From Bog-473 sp963706555 (GTDB taxonomy: Bacteria; Actinomycetota; Acidimicrobiia; Acidimicrobiales; RAAP-2), in assembly GCA_963706555.1 (NCBI GenBank), contig OY970164.1, positions 4,588,001 to 4,652,000 of the forward strand: a stretch of 64,000 nucleotides of DNA. Reading direction: 5' to 3'. Position 1 is the first letter of the stretch. Each line of letters begins with the position of its first letter. Shown here piece by piece: positions 18,001-27,040 of this stretch. The notes under the pieces were generated by a model. The model worked only from the letters and a program-made list of their open reading frames with translations, was not told where the DNA came from and did not search any database. The position numbers were made by a program, and so were the translations under genes.

Positions 18001-19457
18001 GCGGTGATGGTGTAGCCCGAGCCGATTTTATCGATCGAGCAACCTGTGAAGGTGAACACGCCGGAGGCTTCGCTTCCGACACACCCGTTAAGATTGGCCC
18101 CGACTGTTCCCGTACCTGCGGTGATGGCCAGGTTGACGCTTGATGCGTCCGCAACGGATGCATTGCCGAAGACGTCTTCGGCCGTGACCACCGGCTGACT
18201 GGCAAACGGGGTGCCACCTTTCGCAGTGCTGCTGGGTGAAGTCGTGAAGACCAAGTGGGTCGCCGGGCCGCCGGTCACTGTCTCGGTCTGGGTGTCGCTT
18301 ACGAGCGGCCCAGAGGCCGTAATCGTGGGGGTCCCGGAAAGGGTGTCGCCATAGTAGAAGGTCGCCGATGACGATCCCGCCGGGATGGTGATCGATGAGA
18401 TGGGCGGCCCGCCCGGGGTCGCTGAGAACACGGTCGTGCCGGTGGAATTCGACGAAAGGTTGATCGTCTCCGCCACAGTTGTCGGATTGCCGAACGGGTC
18501 CTGCTCTTGGACCGTGATTGGGCCCATGTTGGCGGAACTCGACGCAATGGCCGACGCTGGGTTCGAAGTGAAGACGTACTGGGAAGGCGGCGCAGCGCGC
18601 ACGTTGAACGACGAACTCGTGCCTGAGGTAAGTCCGGTCTCACTCGCTGAGAGGGTGTAAGTCCCAACCAGATTGACCGAGCAGCCCGCAAACGTTACTA
18701 CGCCTTTGAACTGCGTGGCCGAGCAATTCGACAGGGCCGCCCCGTTGGGACCTGAAGCGATGGACAGGGTGACAGAGGCAAACGCCGTCGTCACGATGTT
18801 GTTGTTGGCGTCTTCGACCGCGACGACCGGCTGAAATCCGAACGGAGTGCCGATGATCGAGGTATTGCTCGTCGGTGAACTGAAGAACGCCAAGTGGGTC
18901 GCAGCACCCGCGACCGGAATCGGTTTGGCGAAAGGATCATTGACGACGAAGCTCAAGGGAGAACTGACGACGCCAGTCGCCGACGTCACGGTAATCGTGA
19001 TCAAGACGGGCGAATTGACAAAAGGATGAATGTCGGTGCTGACCGTGCACGAACCGGGCGTGGTCCACGAGACAAACGAGTTCGAGGAGGTGGACCAGTA
19101 GCTGACACCCGTCACCTGTTCGGTGTAGCCGGCGGCGAGCGTCACGCTGGTCTGCAGCCAGGAATATGGGTTGTTCGGGCACAGCCCCCATGCCGTACTC
19201 GGCTGCTGTTGCACAAGTGCAATTGACTTTTCGGCTGCGGTCCTCAGTACGGTGTCCGCGGTCGTCTGAGTCCGATGCTCGGCCGAACCCGAGATCGACG
19301 TTGCAAAGGCAAGAAGGATGGCGACGGACGCGATGCCTAGGATCACGATGGCGAGCAGCACCTCAACGAGCGTGTCGCCGGCCTCCGACGAACGCGACCG
19401 GTCAGGCGCCCTCGACCCATTGTTGCCCTCGACATGGAAGCCGGATGGAAGTCTCAT
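15048..19457 (-). CDS. Giant minor pilin with twelve Ig-like repeats (putative pilus-tip adhesin)
   Basis: From ATG 19457 the product has about 1469 residues. A 27-residue leader ends EAG, then DTLVEVLLAIVILGIASVAI follows, a prepilin N-terminus with Glu5 intact and Asp in place of Phe1. After a linker domain (residues about 60-184) come twelve tandem domains of 100-110 residues to the C-terminus. Each has a core like VSVEDALGNVVTTS or VTLEDAFGNPTTK, reminiscent of bacterial Ig-like/invasin folds. Seven carry a conserved Cys pair (type A) and five lack it (type B), in the order A B A A A A B A A B B B. ATG 19457 overlaps the PilW-like stop (ATGA). The adhesin role is inference. Confidence 0.85.
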   Translation of the reverse strand: MRLPSGFHVEGNNGSRAPDRSRSSEAGDTLVEVLLAIVILGIASVAILLAFATSISGSAEHRTQTTADTVLRTAAEKSIALVQQQPSTAWGLCPNNPYSWLQTSVTLAAGYTEQVTGVSYWSTSSNSFVSWTTPGSCTVSTDIHPFVNSPVLITITVTSATGVVSSPLSFVVNDPFAKPIPVAGAATHLAFFSSPTSNTSIIGTPFGFQPVVAVEDANNNIVTTAFASVTLSIASGPNGAALSNCSATQFKGVVTFAGCSVNLVGTYTLSASETGLTSGTSSSFNVRAAPPSQYVFTSNPASAIASSSANMGPITVQEQDPFGNPTTVAETINLSSNSTGTTVFSATPGGPPISSITIPAGSSSATFYYGDTLSGTPTITASGPLVSDTQTETVTGGPATHLVFTTSPSSTAKGGTPFASQPVVTAEDVFGNASVADASSVNLAITAGTGTVGANLNGCVGSEASGVFTFTGCSIDKIGSGYTITATDGLYAPATSSTITVSVGSAFRLVFTTQPVGGVTEATNFATQPKVTVQDAGGNTVTTDSGNVTLGIASYSAANGGSNQGSLGCTSTTVSAVAGIATFANCKISGTAAAGTYVLSAARGGLSSGTSSNLSIVAGTPTKLVATTQPTTSVAGTNFTTGVSVEDALGNVVTTSSASVSLAIGTNPGGGTVTCGTNPLGASGGVSTFSCSINKTGAGYTLTATSTGLTPVTTSTFNITPGTASQLVVTTQPPTSSTSGTKFTTAVSVEDALGNVVTTSSAPVTLAIGSNPNGGTLNCTTNPLNASSGVATFSCSVDMAGTGYTFTATSGVLPSVTTNAFNITPGVGTQLQITSNPINTTASSSATGALTVTLEDAAGNPTTKTTAITVNLSSTSAGKKFAATSGGASVTSVSLPANTQSVNAFYGDTVAGTPTITAAATGLTSDTQLETITAGTGAKLVATTQPTNTVAGTNFTTGVSVEDALGNVVTTSSAPVALTIGTNPGGGILTCGTNPINASGGVSTFSCSINKTGAGYSLTATSTGLTSVTTSTFNITPGTASQLVVTTQPAASSTAGTAFTTGVSVEDSLGNVVTTSNAQINLAIANNPGGGALSCATNPINASSGVSTFSCSINKTGTGYTLTATSTGLTSATTNALNITPGAGTQLLISNGFSATASSSASTSFSVTLEDALGNPTTKTTATTVNLSSTSIGAKFAATSGGSSVTSVSLPANTQTVNAFYGDTVAGSPTITAAATGLTTDTQVETINPGAATQLFISNGFSATASSSAATSFSVTLEDTFGNPTTKTTATTINLSSTSAGKKFAATSGGTSVTSVSLPANTQSVNAFYGDTVAGSPTITAAATGLTSGTQVETITAGTGTQLQITSSPLNVAHGTSPTGGPITVTLEDAFGNPTTKASAITVNLSSSAPGGGTAKFAATSGGSTITSVSLPANTQTVNAFYAYSKAGAPVITVAGSGLTSGTQTQTIT
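15051..18905 (-). repeat. Tandem ~310-330 bp coding repeats
   Basis: Twelve coding units of about 310-330 bp encode the Ig-like domains of the giant pilin. Units near 15390-15710 and 15715-16040 are almost identical, and type A units near 16040-17600 also share long runs. Such near-identity allows unequal recombination and domain-number change. The units are coding, contiguous and far longer than CRISPR repeats. Confidence 0.85.
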
Positions 19458-21117
19458 GATCCCGATGGCAGTAAAACGCCGAGGAACATGGCCTCGAGGC
19501 CAGTTCCGACCATGGTCACCGTAAGTTGCGTCGGGGCTGGGGATTCGAGCATGACCGTCCCGGATCTGGGCGCGGACGTGTCGGAAGTAGATGATGCACA
19601 GCCCACTGTCTGTGAGCCGATATATGTCGCGATGCTTACTCCCGTCAGGCCACTCGGAGAGACGGGGTTGGAACACGCATCCCCAATGGGAGACGAGGGC
19701 GTATTCGGAAGGAGATTCAGAGGCGTATTCGGATTGGAGGTCGACCACGTCAGTGACTCACCTGCGTCCGTCGTCTCGGCGTCACCCGTCACCAGTTCCC
19801 AACCCGTGGCAGCCGTGCCGCTGTTCGTGTCCGAGACCGCGATGTTCGTGATGGTGACTGTCGTCGTCTTCCCAACACCGGAGTTCTGCTGATAGAGCGC
19901 GGGATGCTGCGAGGTCGAAACGGTGTAGAAGCCGTTGTTGCCTAGGAAGGCTTGCGGATACGTAGGAAAGGACACCGCGGAGACTCCGTTGTATCCCCCG
20001 TTGGTCCCGATGGGTCCCGTCACAAGAGTGCCGGTGGCTGTGGCCACGCTCTGCACGTTGAGGCAAAACGTCAACGTAAACGAAGTATTGGTGATGCCAG
20101 CAGACATGGGAAGGCCACCTGCGGGACAGGCTGCGGAGTACGCACCCGTGTAGCTATTCCACGAAGAGAAGTCGACGAAGCAGAGGGATGACGTGTAGGT
20201 ACCAGAGCCGGTCGCGAAGACACAACTGGAGTTGGGTGTCGTCACCGCCGTCGGCTGGCTGGGAGTCGAACTCGCCCGAGGGATGGCGACCAGGTTGTAA
20301 CCGTAGGGGTTCTTCCCCGCGCCTGCGGTGGTGAACGAGACGCCCGTGACGCTGGCTGTGCTGATCCATCCCGAATTGGCGCCGCAGTTGGTACCGGTGG
20401 GACCGACCCACTTGGTATCGATGACCTGCGCTCCGACCGGGAAGCCCGGACTTGCAGTTCCCGAACTTACTCCGAGCGAGATTCCGGGACTGCTCGGGCC
20501 CGGCGTGAACGCCTGCGTACTCGAATAGCTCTGCGTCGTCGAACCAGAACTCACCTGAATCGTGTCCCCCACCGCGACCGCTGCTGGCAACGGGGTGAGA
20601 TTCAATGATGTGTAGGAAGTCCCACTGGTCTGCGCTGAAGCGAGAGTTGCGTCGCAGGTAATGGCGACCGTCAAGGCAGCCGGTACGTTGCTGGAGATCG
20701 CATTGACACTTACAGGCGACGTGTTATTCCCTCCAATACACACGTAACGCTTGAGACTGAACCCGTTGTTGCCATTCGCAACATCCACGTACGAAATGAC
20801 GGTCCCTCCATTGTCCGGTGACTGCAACCCAAGGACCTGTGTTCCAACAGCCACCGGACCGGGCGTGCACTGAGGAGAGCTCGGACTGGCTGAGGTAACC
20901 TGCGACGCGTTCTGCACGTCGGTCTCGAAGTTGGATGAGACGACCTGGGCATCGGCCGAGTCGGAGATCCGACTTCCCGTGCCTCCCTGCAACGAGAAGA
21001 TCGAGATGAGCGCCAAGGTGATCGCGCCGATGATGATCGGAATGATCAAGGTGACGATGATCAACTCAATGAGAGTGAAGCCAGACTCCTCGCCGCGTCT
21101 CGACCGCGTCGGGGCAT
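19454..21117 (-). CDS. PilW-like minor pilin (start region apparently frameshifted)
   Basis: The frame encodes EESG followed by FTLIELIIVTLIIPIIIGA, a perfect prepilin motif with Phe1 and Glu5, then about 520 residues of Ser/Thr/Gly-rich extracytoplasmic sequence with several Cys residues. In this frame there is no ATG/GTG/TTG before the motif: it is open only back to the pilC stop, and the first TTG (21064) lies inside the signal. An ATG at 21117 is in another frame. One extra C in the CCCC run just after it would join it to the motif with a normal leader of about 14 residues. Its stop overlaps the giant pilin start. Large size suggests a PilW/PilV-type tip subunit. Confidence 0.78.
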
Positions 21118-21166
21118 CTGCGCCACGGCGTCGGGACGGGTCTAGGCAAGTCGTGGCCCAGCTTCC

Positions 21167-22390
21167 TCACGTCTTGACCTGGCTGTAGATGCCGTACATC
21201 GCAGAGATAAGGGCCACGGCGACGAACCCCACGACGATACCCATAAAGATGATGACGGCCGGCTCGAACAGACTCGTAAAGTGCTTCACCCTGACTTCGA
21301 GCTCACGGTGATAGTACGTGGCTGCAGTTTCGAGCTGAATATCTAACGTACCGGTCTCCTCACCGACACGGAACATTTGCCTCGCCGCGCCGGGGAACAG
21401 ACCCGTCTGGGCCAGTGGGTCGGCCAAACCCTGTCCTTGCATCATCTGCTCTCGAATGGTGTTGAGCCCGTTGCGGTACACGGCATTGTTGGAAGCGTCT
21501 GCCGTCACGGTCATTGCTTGAGGGAGATCGACACCGGCTCTGAGCATCGAAGAAAGGACCCTGCAGATACGTTCGAGCACTGCCGCTTGCACGAGAAGCC
21601 CGAGAACCGGCAGCTTGAGCAGCAGGCCGTCAAGGATCGCCCGGCCTCCGCTCGAGCGTCGCAGCGTGACGAACCCGACAATGAGGGCGATCGCAACTCC
21701 TAGAATGAAGTACCAATACGTCGAGAATGCGCTCGAGGCGCTCAACAACATTCGAGTGGGCAGCGGGAGCTTTGCGTGCAGCGAATTGAAGAAGACGACG
21801 AACCGCGGCATGACGAAGGTGGCAAGCACAATGACCACGCCGACCGACATGAACGCTACGACAGCCGGGTAGATGAGGGCCGACGTGAGCGTTGAGCGAG
21901 CTTCGACGTCGCGTTCGATGTAGTCCGCCAGCTGGTTCAACACGGAGTCGAGATTTCCAGTCAACTCTGCGGATTCGAGGATACCCACGTAGAAGTTCGG
22001 AAAAGCCTCGGGGTGCGACCTCGCCGCCGCTGCAAACGTGTCACCGGCGCGGAGATCCACGATCATCTCGACGATGACCTTCTTCATGAGCTTGTCGGTC
22101 GTCTCTGTTTCGATGACCTCCAGTGCCTCCATGATCGGAATCCCAGCCTTCATGAAGACGCCCATCTGCCGGGAGAAATGCATGATCTCCTTGCGCGGCA
22201 CCTTCTTCTTCGTGATCTCGAGCTTGGAGATACTCCTTCTTTCGGTCACCTCCAAAGGCTGAAAGCCGCGCTGGGTGAGAGCGAGGTGCGCTGCACCGGC
22301 CGACATCGCCGTCTCGACACCGGTGACTTGCGCACCAGAGGCGTCAAGCGCGCTGAAGCGGAACTTGGACATTGTCGCGTTTTTACTCAT
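21167..22390 (-). CDS. pilC: Type IV pilus inner-membrane platform protein
   Basis: This polytopic membrane protein has 407 residues, the standard PilC/GspF length. It has two GspF domains, about residues 70-195 (FSRQMGVFMKAGIPIMEALE, YPAVVAFMSVGVV) and 270-400 (RVLSSMLRAGVDLPQAM, VGEETGTLD, FEPAVIIFMGIVVGFVAVA). PilC couples the motor ATPases to pilin insertion and extraction. The ATG overlaps the pilB stop by 4 bases, and the PilW-like gene follows within about 50 bases. Confidence 0.95.
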   Translation of the reverse strand: MSKNATMSKFRFSALDASGAQVTGVETAMSAGAAHLALTQRGFQPLEVTERRSISKLEITKKKVPRKEIMHFSRQMGVFMKAGIPIMEALEVIETETTDKLMKKVIVEMIVDLRAGDTFAAAARSHPEAFPNFYVGILESAELTGNLDSVLNQLADYIERDVEARSTLTSALIYPAVVAFMSVGVVIVLATFVMPRFVVFFNSLHAKLPLPTRMLLSASSAFSTYWYFILGVAIALIVGFVTLRRSSGGRAILDGLLLKLPVLGLLVQAAVLERICRVLSSMLRAGVDLPQAMTVTADASNNAVYRNGLNTIREQMMQGQGLADPLAQTGLFPGAARQMFRVGEETGTLDIQLETAATYYHRELEVRVKHFTSLFEPAVIIFMGIVVGFVAVALISAMYGIYSQVKT

Positions 22391-24276
22391 AGTGTGTACA
22401 TGCTCCTAATCACTTCAGCCACCGTTGTGATGTCCTCGGCAACGAGATTGATCGCTTCTGTTCTCAACGTGCGCATGCCCTGTTTCTGGGCCAGGCTGCG
22501 CAATTCTTCCTGGGTGGCCCATCCCACGATGAGGCGTCTGATCTCCGGTGTCATCTCGAGGAGCTCGTACACGCCGATCCGGTCCTGGTAGCCCGTGTCG
22601 CTGCAGAAGTTGCAGCCTGTTCCTCTGTAGAACGTCTCCTTCGGCGGTCCACCACTGTCCTCGTAGAATGCGAGCTCTTCGGCGGTCGGGTTGTACCGCG
22701 CCTTGCAGGACGGGCAGATTCTCCGCACGAGACGTTGCCCGACGACTGCGAGCACCGATGATGCGATGAGGAAGGACTCGATCCCCATGTCGAGGAATCG
22801 GTGCAATGCAGACACCGCATCCGTGGCGTGAAGCGACGAGACGACGAAGTGGCCGGTGAGCGCAGATTGCACGGCAACCCGCGCCGTCTCCACGTCCCGG
22901 ATCTCACCGACGAGAATCACGTCGGGGTCTTGGCGGAGGATTGACTTCAGACCGGTCGCGAACGTGAGGCCCGCCTGGTCGTTCGTCTGGATCTGGTTGA
23001 TCGAGGGAAAGACGTACTCGACCGGGTCTTCGATCGTCATGACGTTGAGCGTGGGGTTGCTGACTTCGCTCAGGGTGGCGTAGAGGGTGGTGGTCTTTCC
23101 ACTTCCCGTAGGGCCGGCGCAGAGCACCATGCCGAACGGGGCACGCACGATCTTCGAGTACCTGGTGTGGGTATCGACCGGCATGCCGAGGTCGTCGAGC
23201 CGGAGGACGGACCGGGTCTTGTCGAGAATACGCATGACGCACTTCTCGCCCCAGATGGTGGCGGTGGTGGCCACCCTGACGTCGACTTCCTTGCCGTCAA
23301 CCGTGGTCGTCAGCTGGCCGTCCTGCGGACGGCGTCGCTCGACGATGTTCATTCCCGCCATGATCTTGATGCGACTCACCAGTCCGAGTCCCATCGCTGC
23401 AGGAAGGACCAGGATCTCCTTCAACGCGCCGTCGATGCGGAATCGGACCCGGACGATTTCGTCGGAGGGCTCAATGTGCACGTCAGAGGTGCGATCACGC
23501 ATGGCCTGCGTGAGAATGCGATCGACGACTTGGACGACCGGAGCATCATCGGCGACGACCACCGGAGCCGCAGATTCCACGACCCGCTTGCGTGAGCCCT
23601 CGACAACCTCGAATGCCTGCACGAGTTGCGCAACGCCACCAATGGCGCGGTAGTTGCTGTCGATCGCCCACAGGACGTCGCTCGGTGGGGCGAGCAGAAG
23701 TCGAACCGGATGACCGCTCTTCTCGGACAGCAGGAAACGGAGGGAGTCGCTCGGCTCAGCCACCGCAACGTGCAATCCGTCGTCGTGCAGGCTGATCGGA
23801 ATGGCCATGTTCGAGCGGGCGACGTCCTCGGAAACGAGTGCGAGGGCTTCGGGGTCCGGCTTGTAACGCCGAAGGTCTGCAACGGGCATGCCGAAGAATT
23901 CGGCCAGCGCGTCAACAAGGCTCCGCTCCTCGAGCACGCCCATCTGGACGAGAAGCTCCCCGAGCCGCTCACCCGATTGTGCTTGGAGCTCCAGTGCCTC
24001 TTGTACCTGTGCGTGTGTGACGAGACCGCGCAGGACCAGGACGTCACCGAGTTGCTGACCGGCCCGACCGCTCGCAGCGGGGACCACTCCTGACTCGTCT
24101 GTCGTCACGACCGCGACGGAGCTGCGCGGCTCCGCCGGCGCCAATGCGGCAGCGGTATTCGATGGAGTCAACGCCTGGCTACCGAGATTGTTCTGTGCAA
24201 CGACCGCGCCAGCGGGCGCGTCGTGAACCTCCTCGATGGCAGGTGCGTCAGTCTTCTCTTTGCGTCGTAGCTTCAT
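22387..24276 (-). CDS. pilB: Type IV pilus extension ATPase
   Basis: This hexameric ATPase powers pilin polymerisation. From ATG 24276 (GGAG 8 bases upstream) it has 629 residues. The N-terminal MshEN/T2SSE_N-type domain (about residues 75-150) has LGDVLVLRGLVT and LGELLVQMGVL motifs, a class that can bind c-di-GMP in some homologues. The core carries Walker A GPTGSGKT at 388-395, the Asp box MTIEDPVEYV, Walker B VILVGEIRD, the His box LTGHFVVSSLHATD, and a zinc tetracysteine (CPSCK and CNFC). The extra 61 N-terminal codons of the longer frame have no start support. It heads the operon pilB-pilC-minor pilins. Confidence 0.95.
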   Translation of the reverse strand: MKLRRKEKTDAPAIEEVHDAPAGAVVAQNNLGSQALTPSNTAAALAPAEPRSSVAVVTTDESGVVPAASGRAGQQLGDVLVLRGLVTHAQVQEALELQAQSGERLGELLVQMGVLEERSLVDALAEFFGMPVADLRRYKPDPEALALVSEDVARSNMAIPISLHDDGLHVAVAEPSDSLRFLLSEKSGHPVRLLLAPPSDVLWAIDSNYRAIGGVAQLVQAFEVVEGSRKRVVESAAPVVVADDAPVVQVVDRILTQAMRDRTSDVHIEPSDEIVRVRFRIDGALKEILVLPAAMGLGLVSRIKIMAGMNIVERRRPQDGQLTTTVDGKEVDVRVATTATIWGEKCVMRILDKTRSVLRLDDLGMPVDTHTRYSKIVRAPFGMVLCAGPTGSGKTTTLYATLSEVSNPTLNVMTIEDPVEYVFPSINQIQTNDQAGLTFATGLKSILRQDPDVILVGEIRDVETARVAVQSALTGHFVVSSLHATDAVSALHRFLDMGIESFLIASSVLAVVGQRLVRRICPSCKARYNPTAEELAFYEDSGGPPKETFYRGTGCNFCSDTGYQDRIGVYELLEMTPEIRRLIVGWATQEELRSLAQKQGMRTLRTEAINLVAEDITTVAEVIRSMYTL

Positions 24277-24688
24277 AGCGACGCTCCGCCGGTCGCATGC
24301 CGGGTTCCCGAGTTCATGGGGACAATCGTGGCCTCCGAGAATCTCCGGACAGACGACCCAATCCCAACTACAGCCCAATTCACCCTGCTCGGACTGGGTG
24401 GCCAGGCCATACGGCGAGGATGCCGCACTGATTTGAGGGCAACGAGTCCCTTCCTTCAATGCCGACGGTTCCCGTTTTCATCCGGGGTCGTCGTCCTTGC
24501 ACATTGCCGGTGGAATGGGCGACGGCATGACCTTTTCGTGCCGTGAACGGCCGTTACCGACGGAAGTTGTGCTGCCGTTGGGATTGAGTGGGCCGTCCGG
24601 CGTCTTGCTGGGCGCAAGCTGGGCGTCTTGCATGCCTCCACACCATGACGACCCCACGAGGATCGCGTTCAATTGAACGAGCGCAGGA
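24277..24688. other. Divergent promoter region between pilB and the GGDEF-EAL gene
   Basis: These 412 bases hold no gene I can support. They must contain the promoters of the minus-strand pil operon and of the plus-strand c-di-GMP enzyme. No clear palindrome or riboswitch was recognised. Confidence 0.5.
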
Positions 24689-27040
24689 GTGAGGACGCGC
24701 CACAGTTTCTGGTTGGCCGTGATGCTTGTGGTTGTCGTGGTCGGCACTATCGGATCGGTTGTCGGGGCTCGGGGCGTGGCTCGCAGCGACGGCAACAAGT
24801 CACGCCAGGCCTTTCTCGCCTCTGCCGCGCAGATTGCCTCGACCCTGCAACAGGCGATCGTGCACGAGCAGGATCTCACCATCAGCACGGGAGCGGTGCT
24901 GGTGAGAGATCCCGAGACGACTGAGGCCGAGTTCTTGACGTGGACGAAGTCGGTCCGTGCCTTCGCTCGCTACCCCGAAGTCCAGACCATCTTCGATATT
25001 CAGGAGGTACGGCCGTCCGAATTGGCCGCATACGCACACCGGCAGGTCGCCGACCCGTCAGGACCCCTCGCCGCTGCGGGCACCTTTGCCGTCACTCCCC
25101 CCGGAATCCGCCCGTACTACTGCCTGGCGTCGGTGTCGCGCTCGCGGACCACCACCACTGACCTTCCCGACGGCATCGATTTCTGCCAATCGCCTCTTCG
25201 CACTGAGCTCCTTCACGCCCGGGACTCGGGCCAAGACGAGTATCTGCCGTATAAGCAGGGAACCGTCGGGGAGCTGGCAATCGGCGCCGCCATCTATCGC
25301 GGGGGCGTCGTGCCGAACACAGTCGCCGCTCGCCGCGCCGCCCTCATGGGGTGGGCAGGGATCGCGATCCTGCCCGGGGTCCTTTTGCACACCGCACTCG
25401 AAGACCACCCCTCGGCCGCAGTGTCTTTCCACTATGGCTCCGGATCATCGTCTGTCACCTTCAACGCAGGTGTCGTGCCGCGCGACGCGCAGTCGAAGTC
25501 GATCAACCTTTCCAACGGCTGGCACATCAAGGTCCTGGGAACGGCAACGGACGGAGACGTCCTCTCCACCCCGCATACGCTCGACCTGTTCGTGGGCGGC
25601 ACCGCGGTGAGCCTGCTGCTGGGCCTCCTCCTCTACCTCTTGGGGACGAGCCGATCCCGCGCCTTGAAGCTCGTGGCCGAACGCACCGAGGAGCTCCGCC
25701 ATCAGGCATTCCATGACCCGCTCACCGGGTTACCCAATCGTGCGCTGATCCTTGACCGGATCGCGCACATGTTGGCGCATGCCCGACGCGAGCACACCAC
25801 CCCCGCCGCGCTCTTCCTCGACCTCGACAACTTCAAAGACATCAACGACACGTTGGGCCACCGGTCGGGCGATGAGCTCCTGGCAGGTGTCGGAACCAGA
25901 TTGTCAGAGGTGCTGCGCGAGGGTGACACCGTCGGACGCCTGGGCGGCGATGAGTTCGTGCTCTTGACGGAAGGGGCCGCGCAAACCGGAATTGCTGACG
26001 CCGTGGCGGAGCGCATTCTCGCCGCACTGGAACCTCCCTTCGAGATCTCCGGTAGCGAAATCCCCTTGACGATCACCGCCAGCATCGGGATCGCCACCGG
26101 CGACCGGACCACCCCTGAAGAGCTCCTGCGCGACGCCGACATCGCGCTGTACCGCGCCAAAGCCGCCGGGAAAGGCCGCTTCGCCGTCTTCACACCTTCG
26201 ATGCTCGAGTCCGTCGACGATCATCGCAATCTCGACGTGGACCTTCACCGGGCCCTCGCCGCCGACCAGTTCTTCCTCCTCTACCAACCCACCATCGACC
26301 TCTCCACCGGAGTGTTCACCGGTGTCGAGGCCCTGCTGCGTTGGCGTCACCCCACACGGGGAGTCGTGCAGCCCGATGACTTCATTCCCGCCCTCGAGTC
26401 CAGCGGGTTGATCGTCCCGGTCGGGCGGTGGGTCCTCGAGACCGCATGCCGGCAGGGAGCGAAGTGGCAGAGGCAGGGTCATCGTTTCGTGGTCTCGGTC
26501 AACGTCGCCGCCAAACAGCTCCAACGCGACCGGATCGTCGACGACGTCTATCGCGCACTCTCCGCCAGCGGGTTCGATGCCGACATGTTGGTCCTCGAGC
26601 TCACCGAGTCCACCTTGATGCAACATGTCGAGACGACCGTCACACGTTTGAAGATGCTCAAGGCCGTCGGCGTGCGGATCGCCATCGACGATTTCGGTAC
26701 AGGATTCTCCTCATTGGCCTACCTCCAGCAATTTCCCATCGACATCCTCAAGATCGACCGGTCCTTCGTGTCGGGCATCGGGGACGCCGACAAATCGGCG
26801 GCGATCGTGCGCACCTTCGTCCAACTGGGAAGGGCGCTCGGTCTCGAGGTCATCGCTGAAGGCATCGAGACCCATGTCCAATGGCGACAACTCGAAGCGG
26901 CCGATGTCGACACGGGACAAGGCTTTCTCTTTGCGCAACCGCTCACGGCCGAGGCGGTGGACCTGCTCCTGCAAGACCCGGGTGGCTTCGTGGTCGAGTC
27001 AGTCGGTGCAGAGGCGGGTCGGCGCGTCCAGCCTCTATGA
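24689..27040 (+). CDS. CHASE-GGDEF-EAL membrane c-di-GMP enzyme
   Basis: The 783-residue protein has a TM helix at about 8-28, an extracytoplasmic CHASE-like sensor (60-240, with YRGGVVPNTVAARRAALMGW), and a second TM at 299-318. The diguanylate cyclase domain has GGDEF at 419-423 and an intact product-inhibition site RxxD (Arg410-Asp413), correctly five residues before it. The phosphodiesterase domain has EAL at 547-549 and DDFGTGFSSLAYL. All signature residues for both synthesis and hydrolysis are present, so the net activity cannot be told. Divergent from pilB, it is a good candidate to set c-di-GMP for the pilus. The start is GTG with an unusually close AGGA. Confidence 0.93.
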   Translation: MRTRHSFWLAVMLVVVVVGTIGSVVGARGVARSDGNKSRQAFLASAAQIASTLQQAIVHEQDLTISTGAVLVRDPETTEAEFLTWTKSVRAFARYPEVQTIFDIQEVRPSELAAYAHRQVADPSGPLAAAGTFAVTPPGIRPYYCLASVSRSRTTTTDLPDGIDFCQSPLRTELLHARDSGQDEYLPYKQGTVGELAIGAAIYRGGVVPNTVAARRAALMGWAGIAILPGVLLHTALEDHPSAAVSFHYGSGSSSVTFNAGVVPRDAQSKSINLSNGWHIKVLGTATDGDVLSTPHTLDLFVGGTAVSLLLGLLLYLLGTSRSRALKLVAERTEELRHQAFHDPLTGLPNRALILDRIAHMLAHARREHTTPAALFLDLDNFKDINDTLGHRSGDELLAGVGTRLSEVLREGDTVGRLGGDEFVLLTEGAAQTGIADAVAERILAALEPPFEISGSEIPLTITASIGIATGDRTTPEELLRDADIALYRAKAAGKGRFAVFTPSMLESVDDHRNLDVDLHRALAADQFFLLYQPTIDLSTGVFTGVEALLRWRHPTRGVVQPDDFIPALESSGLIVPVGRWVLETACRQGAKWQRQGHRFVVSVNVAAKQLQRDRIVDDVYRALSASGFDADMLVLELTESTLMQHVETTVTRLKMLKAVGVRIAIDDFGTGFSSLAYLQQFPIDILKIDRSFVSGIGDADKSAAIVRTFVQLGRALGLEVIAEGIETHVQWRQLEAADVDTGQGFLFAQPLTAEAVDLLLQDPGGFVVESVGAEAGRRVQPL

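Noticed and set aside
15051..18905. CRISPR-like repeat array
   Set aside because: Units are about 320 bp, contiguous and protein coding, with no spacers and no cas genes.
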